From NCBI GenBank assembly GCA_011524575.1, contig WTKB01000167.1:1-9834 (forward strand): a stretch of DNA of 9,834 nt, read 5' to 3'. The stretch is from Aquimarina sp. GTDB taxonomy: Bacteria; Bacteroidota; Bacteroidia; Flavobacteriales; Flavobacteriaceae. The position numbers and the translations under genes are program-made. The notes below the pieces were generated by a model. The model searched no databases. It saw nothing but the letters and a program-made list of their open reading frames with translations, and was not told the origin of the DNA. Positions 1 through 6,297 of this stretch are shown here, one piece after another (position 1 is the first letter of the stretch; each line of letters begins with the position of its first letter).

Positions 1-43
1 AAAATTAAATCTTTTTATGGCGTACTCCTAGTTTTTATAGTAA

Positions 44-56
44 TAATTGGTATAAA
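44..56. repeat. Solo end of the AATTGGTATAA palindromic repeat family
   Basis: TAATTGGTATAA here is the same 12-nt string found at the right end of the 162-bp palindrome (from 1998) and again at 1086. No matching left arm (ATACCAATT) is visible upstream inside the window, so this is either a solo or degraded end, or the right end of a copy cut by the window edge. The identity of the string is seen directly; membership of a mobile or amplified family is inferred. Confidence 0.4.
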
Positions 57-144
57 TAACAGCAGATGCCTATTCGTGCACTTTCCTGAAAATTTACATT
101 AGAAAATCCTAAAAGATAAATGTATTTTTGATAGATCTAATAAG

Positions 145-162
145 AGTTTAGACAAGCTCTAA
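145..162. repeat. Inverted copy of the GTTTAAAC-core repeat
   Basis: AGTTTAGACAAGCTCTAA is the reverse complement, with one substitution, of the TTTAGAGCTTGTTTAAAC repeat seen at 1017 and 9635. It lies about 15 bp before the hydrolase start, and the gene's 3' end carries a copy in the opposite orientation, so the gene is flanked by inverted copies. No function can be read from the sequence. It is probably a remnant of a dispersed hairpin repeat. Confidence 0.45.
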
Positions 163-177
163 GTAATATTTTGACTG

Positions 178-1032
178 TTGAAGAATAAAATTAAAAGTTT
201 GATTGTAAAAGGTATAGGTGGTTTCTTGGAGTTGCAATTTAAATTTTCTCCGAATAGAGCTATAATTAATGCTTTTCAATTGTTTTGTAAGCCACAAAAA
301 GGAAGGGTACAAACTCATCAAGAATCATTTTTAAACGAGGCCCGATATAAAGTGGAAGAAATAGAAGAGCATCACTTACAAGTGTATTGTTGGGAAGGGA
401 AAGATGCTTCAAAAACGATTTGTTTCTTTCATGGTTGGAATAGTAATACCTATAGATGGCGTCAGCTCGTAGAGCGTTTTCAAGCTTTAGGCTACACGAT
501 ATATGCCATAGATGCTCCAGCACATGGGTACTCACAAGGAAAGTATTTAAATATTGTGTTGTACTCCAAATGTATTGCTCATATGGTGTCTGAGTATCAG
601 CCTCAGGTAATAATAGGTCATTCTATTGGGGCTATGGCAAGTATTTTATACCAGTCTAATAATCCAACCAGTTCTTTGAATAAAGTAGTAGCTTTAGGTC
701 CTCCCTCAGAGTTGCATTTATTTTTTAAAGATTTTCAGCAAAAATTAGGACTTTCTTCTTCATTTATGGAAGCACTCTATAATTATGTTTTTGAGTGTTT
801 TGGTTTTAATGTCAATGAATTTTCTATTGCAGAATTTTCAAAAAAATTACATGTCGATGGCTTGCTTGTTTTGGATAAAGAGGATCCTTTAGCTCCTTAT
901 TCTTATTCTGAAAAAATAGCAGTTCATTGGAAAAAGGCACAACTTATTACTGTTGAGGGAGTGGGACATTCTTTACAAAGTGAGGCTATTTTTGATCAAA
1001 TCGTTAATTTTGTTCGTTTAGAGCTTGTTTAA
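178..1032 (+). CDS. Alpha/beta hydrolase of unknown substrate
   Basis: A 284-residue alpha/beta-hydrolase-fold protein, probably a cytoplasmic esterase or lipase-like enzyme since no signal peptide is evident. The oxyanion-hole stretch FFHGW lies at about residues 83-87. The nucleophile elbow GHSIG is at 147-151 with Ser149. The likely acid is Asp236 (in DKEDPLAP), and the likely catalytic base is His264 (in GVGHS). The triad is therefore complete. The start is a TTG. The N-terminal stretch before the core, including a KPQKGRV segment, resembles what I recall from flavobacterial relatives, which supports this start over an internal ATG. No Shine-Dalgarno sequence is visible, as usual for Bacteroidota. 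The last four codons and the stop lie inside the dispersed TTTAGAGCTTGTTTAAAC repeat, so the C-terminus LELV is repeat-encoded. The substrate cannot be inferred from sequence or from the neighbour rluF, 109 bp downstream. The fold is sure; the specific activity is open. Confidence 0.85.
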   Translation: MKNKIKSLIVKGIGGFLELQFKFSPNRAIINAFQLFCKPQKGRVQTHQESFLNEARYKVEEIEEHHLQVYCWEGKDASKTICFFHGWNSNTYRWRQLVERFQALGYTIYAIDAPAHGYSQGKYLNIVLYSKCIAHMVSEYQPQVIIGHSIGAMASILYQSNNPTSSLNKVVALGPPSELHLFFKDFQQKLGLSSSFMEALYNYVFECFGFNVNEFSIAEFSKKLHVDGLLVLDKEDPLAPYSYSEKIAVHWKKAQLITVEGVGHSLQSEAIFDQIVNFVRLELV

Positions 1033-1070
1033 ACTGAATTACAGGAAGTAGTGTCTTTAAACAAGTTCTT
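1017..1070. repeat. GTTTAAAC-core hairpin repeat, possible weak terminator
   Basis: TTTAGAGCTTGTTTAAAC (1017-1034) is followed by TTTAAACAAGTTCTT (1056-1070). The arms 1020-1033 and 1056-1069 can form a 14-bp stem with one G-T (G-U in RNA) pair and a 22-nt loop. The left arm contains the stop codon of the hydrolase gene. The hairpin could end or stabilise that transcript, but only a short mixed stretch follows the stem, with no clear U-run, so terminator function is uncertain. Related arms occur at 145, 9427 and 9635. Confidence 0.5.
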
Positions 1071-1085
1071 ACGATTTCAAAAATC

Positions 1086-1098
1086 TAATTGGTATAAG
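1086..1098. repeat. Solo end of the AATTGGTATAA palindromic repeat family
   Basis: TAATTGGTATAAG is identical over 13 nt to the right boundary of the 162-bp palindrome (1998-2010), including the bases just outside it. The preceding TTTCAAAAATC loosely resembles the inner part of that right arm. No left end lies nearby. A solo or decayed end is the simplest reading. Confidence 0.4.
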
Positions 1099-1141
1099 CT
1101 TGTACTTTATTAGGTATAAATAATCCTTATAGGTAAATTTT

Positions 1142-1846
1142 ATGGAAGAGCAGCAATTAAAAAGATTAAATAAATACCTAAGTGAACTGGGGTATTGTTC
1201 TCGTAGAGCGGCAGATAAACTCATTGAAGAAGGTAGAGTTCAGGTAAATGGTATGCTCCCAGAACTCGGTCAGAAAGTAACCAGTACCGATGTTATTGCA
1301 GTAGATGGTAAAGAAGTTTCGAAAAAAGATGAAACTCATGTGTATTTAGCTTTTAATAAGCCAGTTGGTGTGGTTTGTACTACAGAATTAAAAGAGCCAG
1401 ATAATATTATTGATTTTATTGGGTATCATCGTAGGATTTTTCCCATCGGACGATTAGATAAACCCAGTGAGGGTTTAATTCTTCTTACCAGTGATGGTGA
1501 TGTGGTAAATAAAATTTTACGTTCTAAGTATGAACATCAGAAAGAGTATATTGTTACGGTACATAAAAATTATACTTCTGATTTTTTAAAGCGAATGGCA
1601 GCAGGAGTTCCTGTTTTAGATACTATTACAAAGAAGTGTGTTGTGGAGCCCGTTTCAAAAGACACATTTAGAATTGTTTTAACACAAGGGTTAAATCGTC
1701 AAATTCGAAGAATGTGTGAGTTTTTTGGTTACGAGGTGACTCGTTTAAAGCGGGTGCGTATCATGAATATCAAACTATTAGATACTCCAGTAGGTACTTT
1801 TAGAGAGCTTTCCAAACAAGAGATTTATAAAAGCCTCTCAAAATAA
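1142..1846 (+). CDS. rluF: 23S rRNA pseudouridine(2604) synthase RluF
   Basis: A 234-residue enzyme of the RsuA/RluB/RluE/RluF family, which isomerises uridine to pseudouridine in 23S rRNA (in E. coli RluF acts at U2604, and also on tRNA-Tyr). An S4 RNA-binding domain covers about residues 6-60, with RLNKYLSELGYCSRRAADKL at its start. The catalytic domain begins near residue 68 (LAFNKPVGVVCT). GRLDKPSEGL at 103-112 holds the catalytic aspartate Asp106. The later motifs KEYIVTV, AAGVPVL, TKKCVVEP, TQGLNRQIRRMCEFFGYEV and RLKRVRIMNI match E. coli RluF as I remember it better than RluB or RluE, which is why I choose F. The ATG at 1142 begins just ahead of the S4 domain, at the usual place. The gene stands alone on the + strand, and its stop codon touches the first base of a large palindromic repeat that may double as its terminator. 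The family is certain; the exact target uridine is inferred. Confidence 0.9.
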   Translation: MEEQQLKRLNKYLSELGYCSRRAADKLIEEGRVQVNGMLPELGQKVTSTDVIAVDGKEVSKKDETHVYLAFNKPVGVVCTTELKEPDNIIDFIGYHRRIFPIGRLDKPSEGLILLTSDGDVVNKILRSKYEHQKEYIVTVHKNYTSDFLKRMAAGVPVLDTITKKCVVEPVSKDTFRIVLTQGLNRQIRRMCEFFGYEVTRLKRVRIMNIKLLDTPVGTFRELSKQEIYKSLSK

Positions 1847-2007
1847 TACCAATTGATCTTTGAAATTGATATAAAATAAATAGAAGTATTTTTTCTTTAT
1901 ACGCATTATAAAAATCAAGCATAGCCTTAGCTACGGTTTATTTTTATAATAAAGTAGAAAGGAAAAAGAAATGATTTATTATATCGATTTTAAAGATTAA
2001 TTGGTAT
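1846..2007. repeat. 162-bp imperfect palindromic element (MITE-like or long hairpin repeat)
   Basis: The outer arms 1846-1874 and 1979-2007 pair over 29 positions: 26 Watson-Crick pairs and three G-T pairs (1855/1998, 1862/1991, 1867/1986). The ends read ATACCAATT and AATTGGTAT. An inner 11-bp perfect stem, ATTATAAAAAT (1905-1915) with ATTTTTATAAT (1940-1950), closes a loop containing TAGC/GCTA (1922-1925 and 1930-1933). The intervening segments are imperfectly paired, one side pyrimidine-rich and the other purine-rich. There is no open reading frame. It starts on the last base of the rluF stop codon. Such palindromes without coding capacity suggest a non-autonomous transposable element or an extragenic hairpin repeat; it could also end rluF transcription. 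No clear target-site duplication is visible. Confidence 0.7.
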
Positions 2008-2030
2008 AAGATACATCTGTGTTAGTTAGT

Positions 2031-2046
2031 GCATGTTTAAACATGC
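2031..2046. repeat. 16-bp perfect palindrome upstream of purH
   Basis: GCATGTTTAAACATGC is a perfect 16-bp palindrome centred on GTTTAAAC, the same core as in the repeats at 1017 and 9635, although its flanks (GCAT/ATGC) differ from theirs. It lies 158 bp before the purH start. It could be a protein-binding site or a further diverged member of the hairpin repeat family; the sequence alone does not decide. Confidence 0.4.
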
Positions 2047-2139
2047 TCAAAACATACTTTTGCTTGATATAGTAGTTATATTTTCGATGAAATACAGATT
2101 TTATCTAGGAGGATTTTCCTTTTTATTTTTAATTTATTT

Positions 2140-2173
2140 TTGTTTTTTCGGCTTTTAGTTTATTCTAATTTCG
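2140..2173 (+). promoter_or_regulatory. Candidate flavobacterial promoter for purH
   Basis: A TTG at 2140-2142 is followed after 23 bp by TAATTTCG (2166-2173), one mismatch from the Bacteroidota -7 consensus TAnnTTTG. The spacing is at the long edge of the reported range. Transcription would begin around 2178-2180, leaving a leader of about 25 nt before the purH ATG at 2204. In such an AT-rich leader a match of this quality can arise by chance. Confidence 0.28.
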
Positions 2174-2203
2174 TAATTTTAAACCTTTAAAATTTGATAG
2201 TTT

Positions 2204-3742
2204 ATGTGTACCGATTCTAAAAAGATAAGCTCTGCTTTAATTTCTGTATTTAATAAAGAAGGTTTAGCACCAATTGTAAAGAAATTAGATGAGTTAGGAG
2301 TTCAAATTTACTCTACTGGAGGAACTCAAAAGTTTTTAACTGAACTAGGAGTATCTGTGATTCCTGTTGAGGATGTGACTAGCTATCCTTCTATTTTAGG
2401 AGGTCGTGTAAAAACTTTACATCCAAAAGTTTTTGGAGGAATTTTAAATCGTCAAGAAGTAACCTCAGATGTAGAAGAACTTACTAAATATGAAATTCCT
2501 CAGATTGATTTAGTAATCGTTGATTTGTATCCTTTTGAACAGACTGTTGCAAATGGTGCTTCAGAGCAAGATATTATCGAAAAAATTGATATAGGAGGGA
2601 TCTCACTGATCCGTGCTGCTGCTAAAAATTTCAAGGATGTTACTTGTATTTCTTCTATGGATCAGTATGCAGAATTTTTGAATCTATTAGAAACTACTCA
2701 GGGAGAATTAACATTAAAGGATCGTAAAGCTTTTGCAACAAAAGCTTTTGGAGTATCTTCTCACTACGATACCTTAATTTTCGAATATTTTAATTCTGAT
2801 CAAAAAAATGAAGTAGCTCTTAAAACAAGCGTACACCAATCAAAGGTATTGCGTTACGGAGAAAATCCACATCAAGAAGGCGTATTTTTTGGTGATTTCG
2901 AGGCACTTTTTGAAAAACTACACGGTAAAGAATTGTCATACAATAATTTATTAGATGTAGATGCTGCTGTAAGTTTAATGAATGAGTTTGCAGGAGAAGC
3001 TCCAACATTTGCTATTTTAAAACATAATAACGCGTGTGGATTAGCACAAAGAGCTACCCTTGCAGAAGCTTACAAGGATGCACTTGCTGCTGATCCTGTT
3101 TCTGCTTTTGGAGGAGTACTTATTTCTAATACGGTAATCGATGAAGCTACAGCTTCACAAATTCATACCCTTTTCTGTGAGGTGGTAATCGCCCCAAGTT
3201 TTACAGATGAGGCACTAGAACTGTTAAAAGGAAAGAAAAATAGAATTCTATTGGTACAAAAACCAGTTGCTTTTCCTACAAAGCAAATCAGAACTTGTCT
3301 AAACGGTATTTTACAACAAGATGCAGACTTTAAAACAGATGCTATTGAGGATTTAAAGGTAGTAACAAAAATAGCTCCTACTGCCGAGCAAATCGAAGAT
3401 TTGTTATTTGCTTCTAAAATTTCAAAGCATACAAAGTCTAATACTATAGTATTTGCAAAAAATAAACAATTATTTGCAAGTGGTACTGGGCAAACCTCTC
3501 GTGTAGATGCGTTAAAACAATCGGTTGATAAAGCTACTAACTTCGGTTTTGATTTGTCTGGTGCGGTTATGGCTTCGGATGCTTTTTTTCCATTTCCAGA
3601 CTGTGTAGAGCTTGCTGATAATGCAGGGATTAAAGCAGTTTTACAACCTGGAGGTTCTATAAAAGATCAATTAACTATTGATTATTGTGATGCTAATGAT
3701 CTTGCTATGGTAACAACAGGAGTAAGACATTTTAAACACTAA
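2204..3742 (+). CDS. purH: Bifunctional AICAR formyltransferase / IMP cyclohydrolase PurH
   Basis: Catalyses the last two steps of de novo purine synthesis in the cytosol. AICAR is formylated with 10-formyl-tetrahydrofolate, and FAICAR is then cyclised to IMP. The N-terminal methylglyoxal-synthase-like IMP cyclohydrolase domain (about residues 8-150) shows STGGT at 37-41 and GGRVKTLHPKVFGGIL at 66-81. The C-terminal transformylase domain shows RYGENPHQ (217-224), the catalytic Lys273-His274 in KHNNACG, AADPVSAFGG (295-304), SDAFFPFPDC (458-467), QPGGSI (481-486) and TTGVRHF near the end. At 512 residues it is full length for the family, with no missing motif. The ATG at 2204 leaves a short lead-in of the expected size. 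The gene is followed at 153 bp by mreB; an inverted repeat and a candidate promoter in that gap suggest the two are transcribed at least partly separately. No purine-binding riboswitch is recognisable upstream. Confidence 0.97.
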   Translation: MCTDSKKISSALISVFNKEGLAPIVKKLDELGVQIYSTGGTQKFLTELGVSVIPVEDVTSYPSILGGRVKTLHPKVFGGILNRQEVTSDVEELTKYEIPQIDLVIVDLYPFEQTVANGASEQDIIEKIDIGGISLIRAAAKNFKDVTCISSMDQYAEFLNLLETTQGELTLKDRKAFATKAFGVSSHYDTLIFEYFNSDQKNEVALKTSVHQSKVLRYGENPHQEGVFFGDFEALFEKLHGKELSYNNLLDVDAAVSLMNEFAGEAPTFAILKHNNACGLAQRATLAEAYKDALAADPVSAFGGVLISNTVIDEATASQIHTLFCEVVIAPSFTDEALELLKGKKNRILLVQKPVAFPTKQIRTCLNGILQQDADFKTDAIEDLKVVTKIAPTAEQIEDLLFASKISKHTKSNTIVFAKNKQLFASGTGQTSRVDALKQSVDKATNFGFDLSGAVMASDAFFPFPDCVELADNAGIKAVLQPGGSIKDQLTIDYCDANDLAMVTTGVRHFKH

Positions 3743-3753
3743 AATAATTTTAG

Positions 3754-3849
3754 AAATTTTACACTTGCTTTTTAACCGATTTTTCGCAGTTATTAACTAA
3801 TAATTGTTATTCAGAAAATTTAAAGTTTCAATAAGCGAGTGTAAAATTT
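3754..3849. repeat. 17-bp inverted repeat between purH and mreB (possible terminator or operator)
   Basis: AAATTTTACACTTGCTT (3754-3770) is the inverse of AAGCGAGTGTAAAATTT (3833-3849). The 17 positions pair with one T-G wobble (3766/3837), and 62 nt lie between. A T-run (3847-3852) follows the right arm, so on the + strand it could act as a long-looped terminator for purH. A third TTTACACT half-site occurs at 3870-3877, inside the mreB promoter candidate, which would instead suit a protein that binds repeated sites. The two readings cannot be separated from sequence. Confidence 0.5.
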
Positions 3850-3853
3850 TTTA

Positions 3854-3884
3854 TTGTAATTACAAAATATTTACACTAAATTTT
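3854..3884 (+). promoter_or_regulatory. Candidate promoter of the mreBCD-mrdA-rodA operon
   Basis: TTG at 3854-3856 is followed after 20 bp by TAAATTTT (3877-3884), one mismatch (last base) from the Bacteroidota -7 element TAnnTTTG and with ideal spacing. Transcription would start near 3889-3891, only a few bases before the mreB ATG at 3895, giving an almost leaderless message. A TTTACACT half-site overlaps the -7 region. The match is good, but AT-rich DNA gives such matches easily. Confidence 0.38.
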
Positions 3885-3894
3885 TATAATCAGT

Positions 3895-4923
3895 ATGGGC
3901 TTTTTTGATTTTTTTATGGAGGAAATAGCTATCGATTTAGGTACAGCTAATACGCTTATTATCCACAATGATAAGGTAGTAGTAGATAGTCCTTCGATTG
4001 TTGCTAGAGATCGATCTACAGGTAAGTTGAAAGCTGTAGGTAAAGAGGCCTCTTTAATGCAAGGAAAAACCCATGAAAATATAAAAACGATACGTCCTTT
4101 AAAAGATGGAGTTATTGCGGATTTTGATGCTAGTGAAAAGATGATTAGCATGTTCATTAAAAGCATTCCAACTTTAAAGAAAAAGTTAATTACTCCTTCG
4201 TTACGTATGGTAATTTGTATCCCAAGTGGAATTACAGAAGTTGAAATGCGAGCGGTAAAAGAAAGTGCAGAGCGTGTAAATGGTAAAGAAGTATACCTTA
4301 TACATGAACCAATGGCAGCAGCTATTGGTATTGGTGTAGATATTATGCAGCCAAAAGGGAACATGATTGTAGATATAGGTGGAGGAACTACCGAAATTGC
4401 AGTTATTGCTCTTGGTGGTATTGTTTGTGATAAATCAGTAAAAATTGCTGGTGATGTATTTACCAATGATATTATTTATTACATGCGTACGCAGCATAAT
4501 TTATATGTGGGTGAGCGTACTGCCGAACGTATTAAAATTCAAATAGGTGCAGCAACCGAGGATTTAGAATTCCCGCCTGAGGAGATGGACGTTCAGGGTC
4601 GGGATTTACTAACAGGGAAACCAAAACAAGTGCAGGTTTCTTTCCGAGAAATTGCTAAGGCTTTAGATAAATCGGTACTTCGTATCGAGGATGCAATTAT
4701 GGAAACCCTTTCAGAAACACCACCAGAATTAGCTGCAGATATCTATAAAACAGGTATTTATTTAGCAGGAGGAGGTTCCATGCTTAGAGGGCTCGACGGA
4801 CGACTTTCAAAAAAGACAGATTTACCTGTTTATATAGCAGAAGATCCTCTTAGAGCCGTAGTACGAGGAACAGGGATTACACTTAAAAATATCGAGAAAT
4901 TTAAAAGTGTATTTGTTAACTAG
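3895..4923 (+). CDS. mreB: Rod shape-determining protein MreB (bacterial actin)
   Basis: An actin-fold ATPase that polymerises into antiparallel filaments on the inner face of the cytoplasmic membrane and orients the elongation machinery. The phosphate-1 loop IDLGTANT is at residues 13-20 and the phosphate-2 loop DIGGGTTE at 160-167. The hydrolytic glutamate is Glu138 in HEPMAAAIG, and the adenosine motif LAGGGSMLRGL is at 290-300. At 342 residues it is full length. Three in-frame starts could be considered (ATG at 3895, Met8, internal methionines). The ATG at 3895 gives MGFFDFF, a hydrophobic N-terminus like that of other flavobacterial MreB proteins and able to act as a membrane anchor, so I keep it. 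It is the first gene of a five-gene operon with mreC 47 bp downstream. A long open frame on the opposite strand (3876-4466) is a shadow of this gene. Confidence 0.97.
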   Translation: MGFFDFFMEEIAIDLGTANTLIIHNDKVVVDSPSIVARDRSTGKLKAVGKEASLMQGKTHENIKTIRPLKDGVIADFDASEKMISMFIKSIPTLKKKLITPSLRMVICIPSGITEVEMRAVKESAERVNGKEVYLIHEPMAAAIGIGVDIMQPKGNMIVDIGGGTTEIAVIALGGIVCDKSVKIAGDVFTNDIIYYMRTQHNLYVGERTAERIKIQIGAATEDLEFPPEEMDVQGRDLLTGKPKQVQVSFREIAKALDKSVLRIEDAIMETLSETPPELAADIYKTGIYLAGGGSMLRGLDGRLSKKTDLPVYIAEDPLRAVVRGTGITLKNIEKFKSVFVN

Positions 4924-4941
4924 AGCAACCAATTAAATAAC

Positions 4942-4960
4942 ACTTTCTCTAATAGAAAGT
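4942..4960 (+). other. Small hairpin in the mreB-mreC gap
   Basis: ACTTTCT (4942-4948) and AGAAAGT (4954-4960) form a 7-bp perfect stem with a 5-nt loop, in the 47-bp space between mreB and mreC and ending 10 bp before the mreC ATG. No U-run follows, so full termination is unlikely. It might be an RNA processing or stability site that sets the high MreB to low MreC ratio, but it could also be chance. Confidence 0.3.
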
Positions 4961-4970
4961 TTACTTTGTT

Positions 4971-5792
4971 ATGCAGCAAATTATTAATTTCATTTTAAAG
5001 AAAGTCAATTTGCTGACCTTTATAGTTTTAGTGGTTTTTGGTTTTTTTCTTTGTGTACAATCAAATAGTTATAGACGTAGTGCTTTTTTAAATTCACATT
5101 TGAGCATAGCTGGTAAATTTCATGAATTTTCTACAAAGTTTAATGCCTATTTTCTATACAAAGATTACTATAAACGCCTTCTCTCTGAGAATTTAAAACT
5201 CAGAAATGAAATACAAAATTTAAAAATAAAGATCAACCATCCAACCTTAGATAGTACGTTGGTTTATCCAGATTTTCGATTTTATAAAGCTAATGTAATT
5301 AATAATACTTTTCATAAAGTTAGAAATTACCTTACTCTTGATAGAGGTGTCCTCGATAGTATTCGTCCTGGTATGGGTGTAGTTACGGATAATGGAGTTA
5401 TAGGTATTGTCGATCATGTTTCTGATAGGTATGCTCGTGTCATTTCTATTTTAAACGCCAAGATTAGTATTAATGCACAATTTCAAAACTCAGAGCATTT
5501 TGGTTCTTTAATTTGGGACGGTAAAGACCCTAATGTACTTACTATTACAGATTTACCTCGTTTTTCTAGTTTTAAAATAGGAGATACGGTTATTACTGGT
5601 GGACGTTCTGCAACCTTTCCAAAGGGAATCCCTATTGGACGTATTAAAACTATTAATAATCAAGAAGCTTTAAGTTATCTTAGTGCTTCCATTACATTAT
5701 TTAATGATATGACAAACGTGGGTTTTGTCTATGTTGTTAAAAACAATAATACTGCTTCTCTAAAAAATATAGAAGGTCAAAGTTATGAATAG
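4971..5792 (+). CDS. mreC: Rod shape-determining protein MreC
   Basis: A bitopic inner-membrane protein of the elongasome that connects cytoplasmic MreB with periplasmic PBP2 and RodA, and is thought to activate PBP2. One transmembrane segment spans about residues 13-30. A short coiled-coil stretch covers about 64-88 (YKRLLSENLKLRNEIQNLKI). A two-part beta domain from about residue 105 to the end includes NYLTLDRGVLDSIRPGMGVV (119-138) and the family signature GDTVITGGRSATFPKGIPIG (204-223). At 273 residues it has the usual length for this phylum. Its last 8 bases overlap the start of mreD, which implies translational coupling. No odd features or frameshifts are seen. Confidence 0.94.
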   Translation: MQQIINFILKKVNLLTFIVLVVFGFFLCVQSNSYRRSAFLNSHLSIAGKFHEFSTKFNAYFLYKDYYKRLLSENLKLRNEIQNLKIKINHPTLDSTLVYPDFRFYKANVINNTFHKVRNYLTLDRGVLDSIRPGMGVVTDNGVIGIVDHVSDRYARVISILNAKISINAQFQNSEHFGSLIWDGKDPNVLTITDLPRFSSFKIGDTVITGGRSATFPKGIPIGRIKTINNQEALSYLSASITLFNDMTNVGFVYVVKNNNTASLKNIEGQSYE

Positions 5793-6291
5793 CCAGTGGA
5801 ATGTAGTTATTATTAGATTTATAATGTTTGTACTTTTACAAGTATTGCTTTTTAGTAAACTTGCCATATTGGGTACTATTGTTCCATACCTGTATATATA
5901 TGTTGTGTTGTTTTTACCTATATATGTGTCTATGCCTATATGTTTATTAACTGCTTTTTTATTAGGTGTTTGTATAGATGTTTTTCATAATACAGGAGGG
6001 GCACACGCTGTTGCTTGTGTAACAGCTGTTTATTGTAGGCCCCGATTGTTAGCCGCTATTTACGGGGTTAGTTATGAGTTTAATAACCTTAAGTTACAAA
6101 ATTCTAAGTTAAAACAATTATTTTCATATATTTTTGTAATGACACTTATACACCATACTGTTTTATACCATCTTGAAGTTTTTGATTGGACACGATGGTT
6201 TTGGATTTTAAAACAAACTTTATATTCTGGGCTATATACTATTTTTTTAATTTATCTTACGGTATTTTTGTTTAGAAAAAAGTACTTGTAG
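5785..6291 (+). CDS. mreD: Rod shape-determining protein MreD
   Basis: A 168-residue polytopic inner-membrane protein with about five predicted hydrophobic segments (roughly 8-28, 31-50, 51-67, 110-128 and 145-163). It carries the family motif GVCIDVFHNTGGAHAVACV at about 61-79, with the conserved Asp65, Gly71-Gly72 and His74. MreD partners MreC and is needed for elongasome function, though its exact activity is unsettled. The start ATG overlaps the end of mreC by 8 bp. Sequence is poorly conserved in this family, so the call rests on the motif, topology and position between mreC and mrdA, which agree. Confidence 0.92.
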   Translation: MNSQWNVVIIRFIMFVLLQVLLFSKLAILGTIVPYLYIYVVLFLPIYVSMPICLLTAFLLGVCIDVFHNTGGAHAVACVTAVYCRPRLLAAIYGVSYEFNNLKLQNSKLKQLFSYIFVMTLIHHTVLYHLEVFDWTRWFWILKQTLYSGLYTIFLIYLTVFLFRKKYL

Positions 6292-6297
6292 TTGTTT

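Noticed and set aside
266..535. 89-codon open frame on the - strand inside the hydrolase gene
   Set aside because: Antisense to a gene with an intact catalytic triad; no family resemblance and no promoter.
2059..2084. TTTG ... TATATTTT as a purH promoter
   Set aside because: The spacing between the elements is only about 14 bp, shorter than the 17-23 bp usual for flavobacterial promoters.
2107..2130. AGGAGG followed by a small AGGATTTTCCT stem and T-run before purH, as a Shine-Dalgarno site or terminator
   Set aside because: It is about 95 bp from the purH start, too far for a ribosome binding site. The stem has only four pairs and is too weak to call a terminator.
2820..3008. 62-codon open frame on the - strand inside purH
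   Set aside because: Short, repetitive Leu/His-rich product antisense to conserved PurH motifs; a shadow.
3739..3753. Palindrome CTAAAATAATTTTAG across the purH stop as a terminator
   Set aside because: Purely A/T apart from the end bases, with a very small loop; too weak as an RNA stem and likely by chance in this composition.
3876..4466. 196-codon open frame on the - strand opposite mreB
   Set aside because: It lies wholly against the well-conserved mreB reading frame, has no recognisable domain, and is of the length expected for a shadow frame in this composition.
6292..6297. TTG at 6292 as the mrdA start
   Set aside because: It would add only Met-Phe ahead of the ATG at 6298; MRKLFF fits the known PBP2 N-termini and ATG is the preferred codon.
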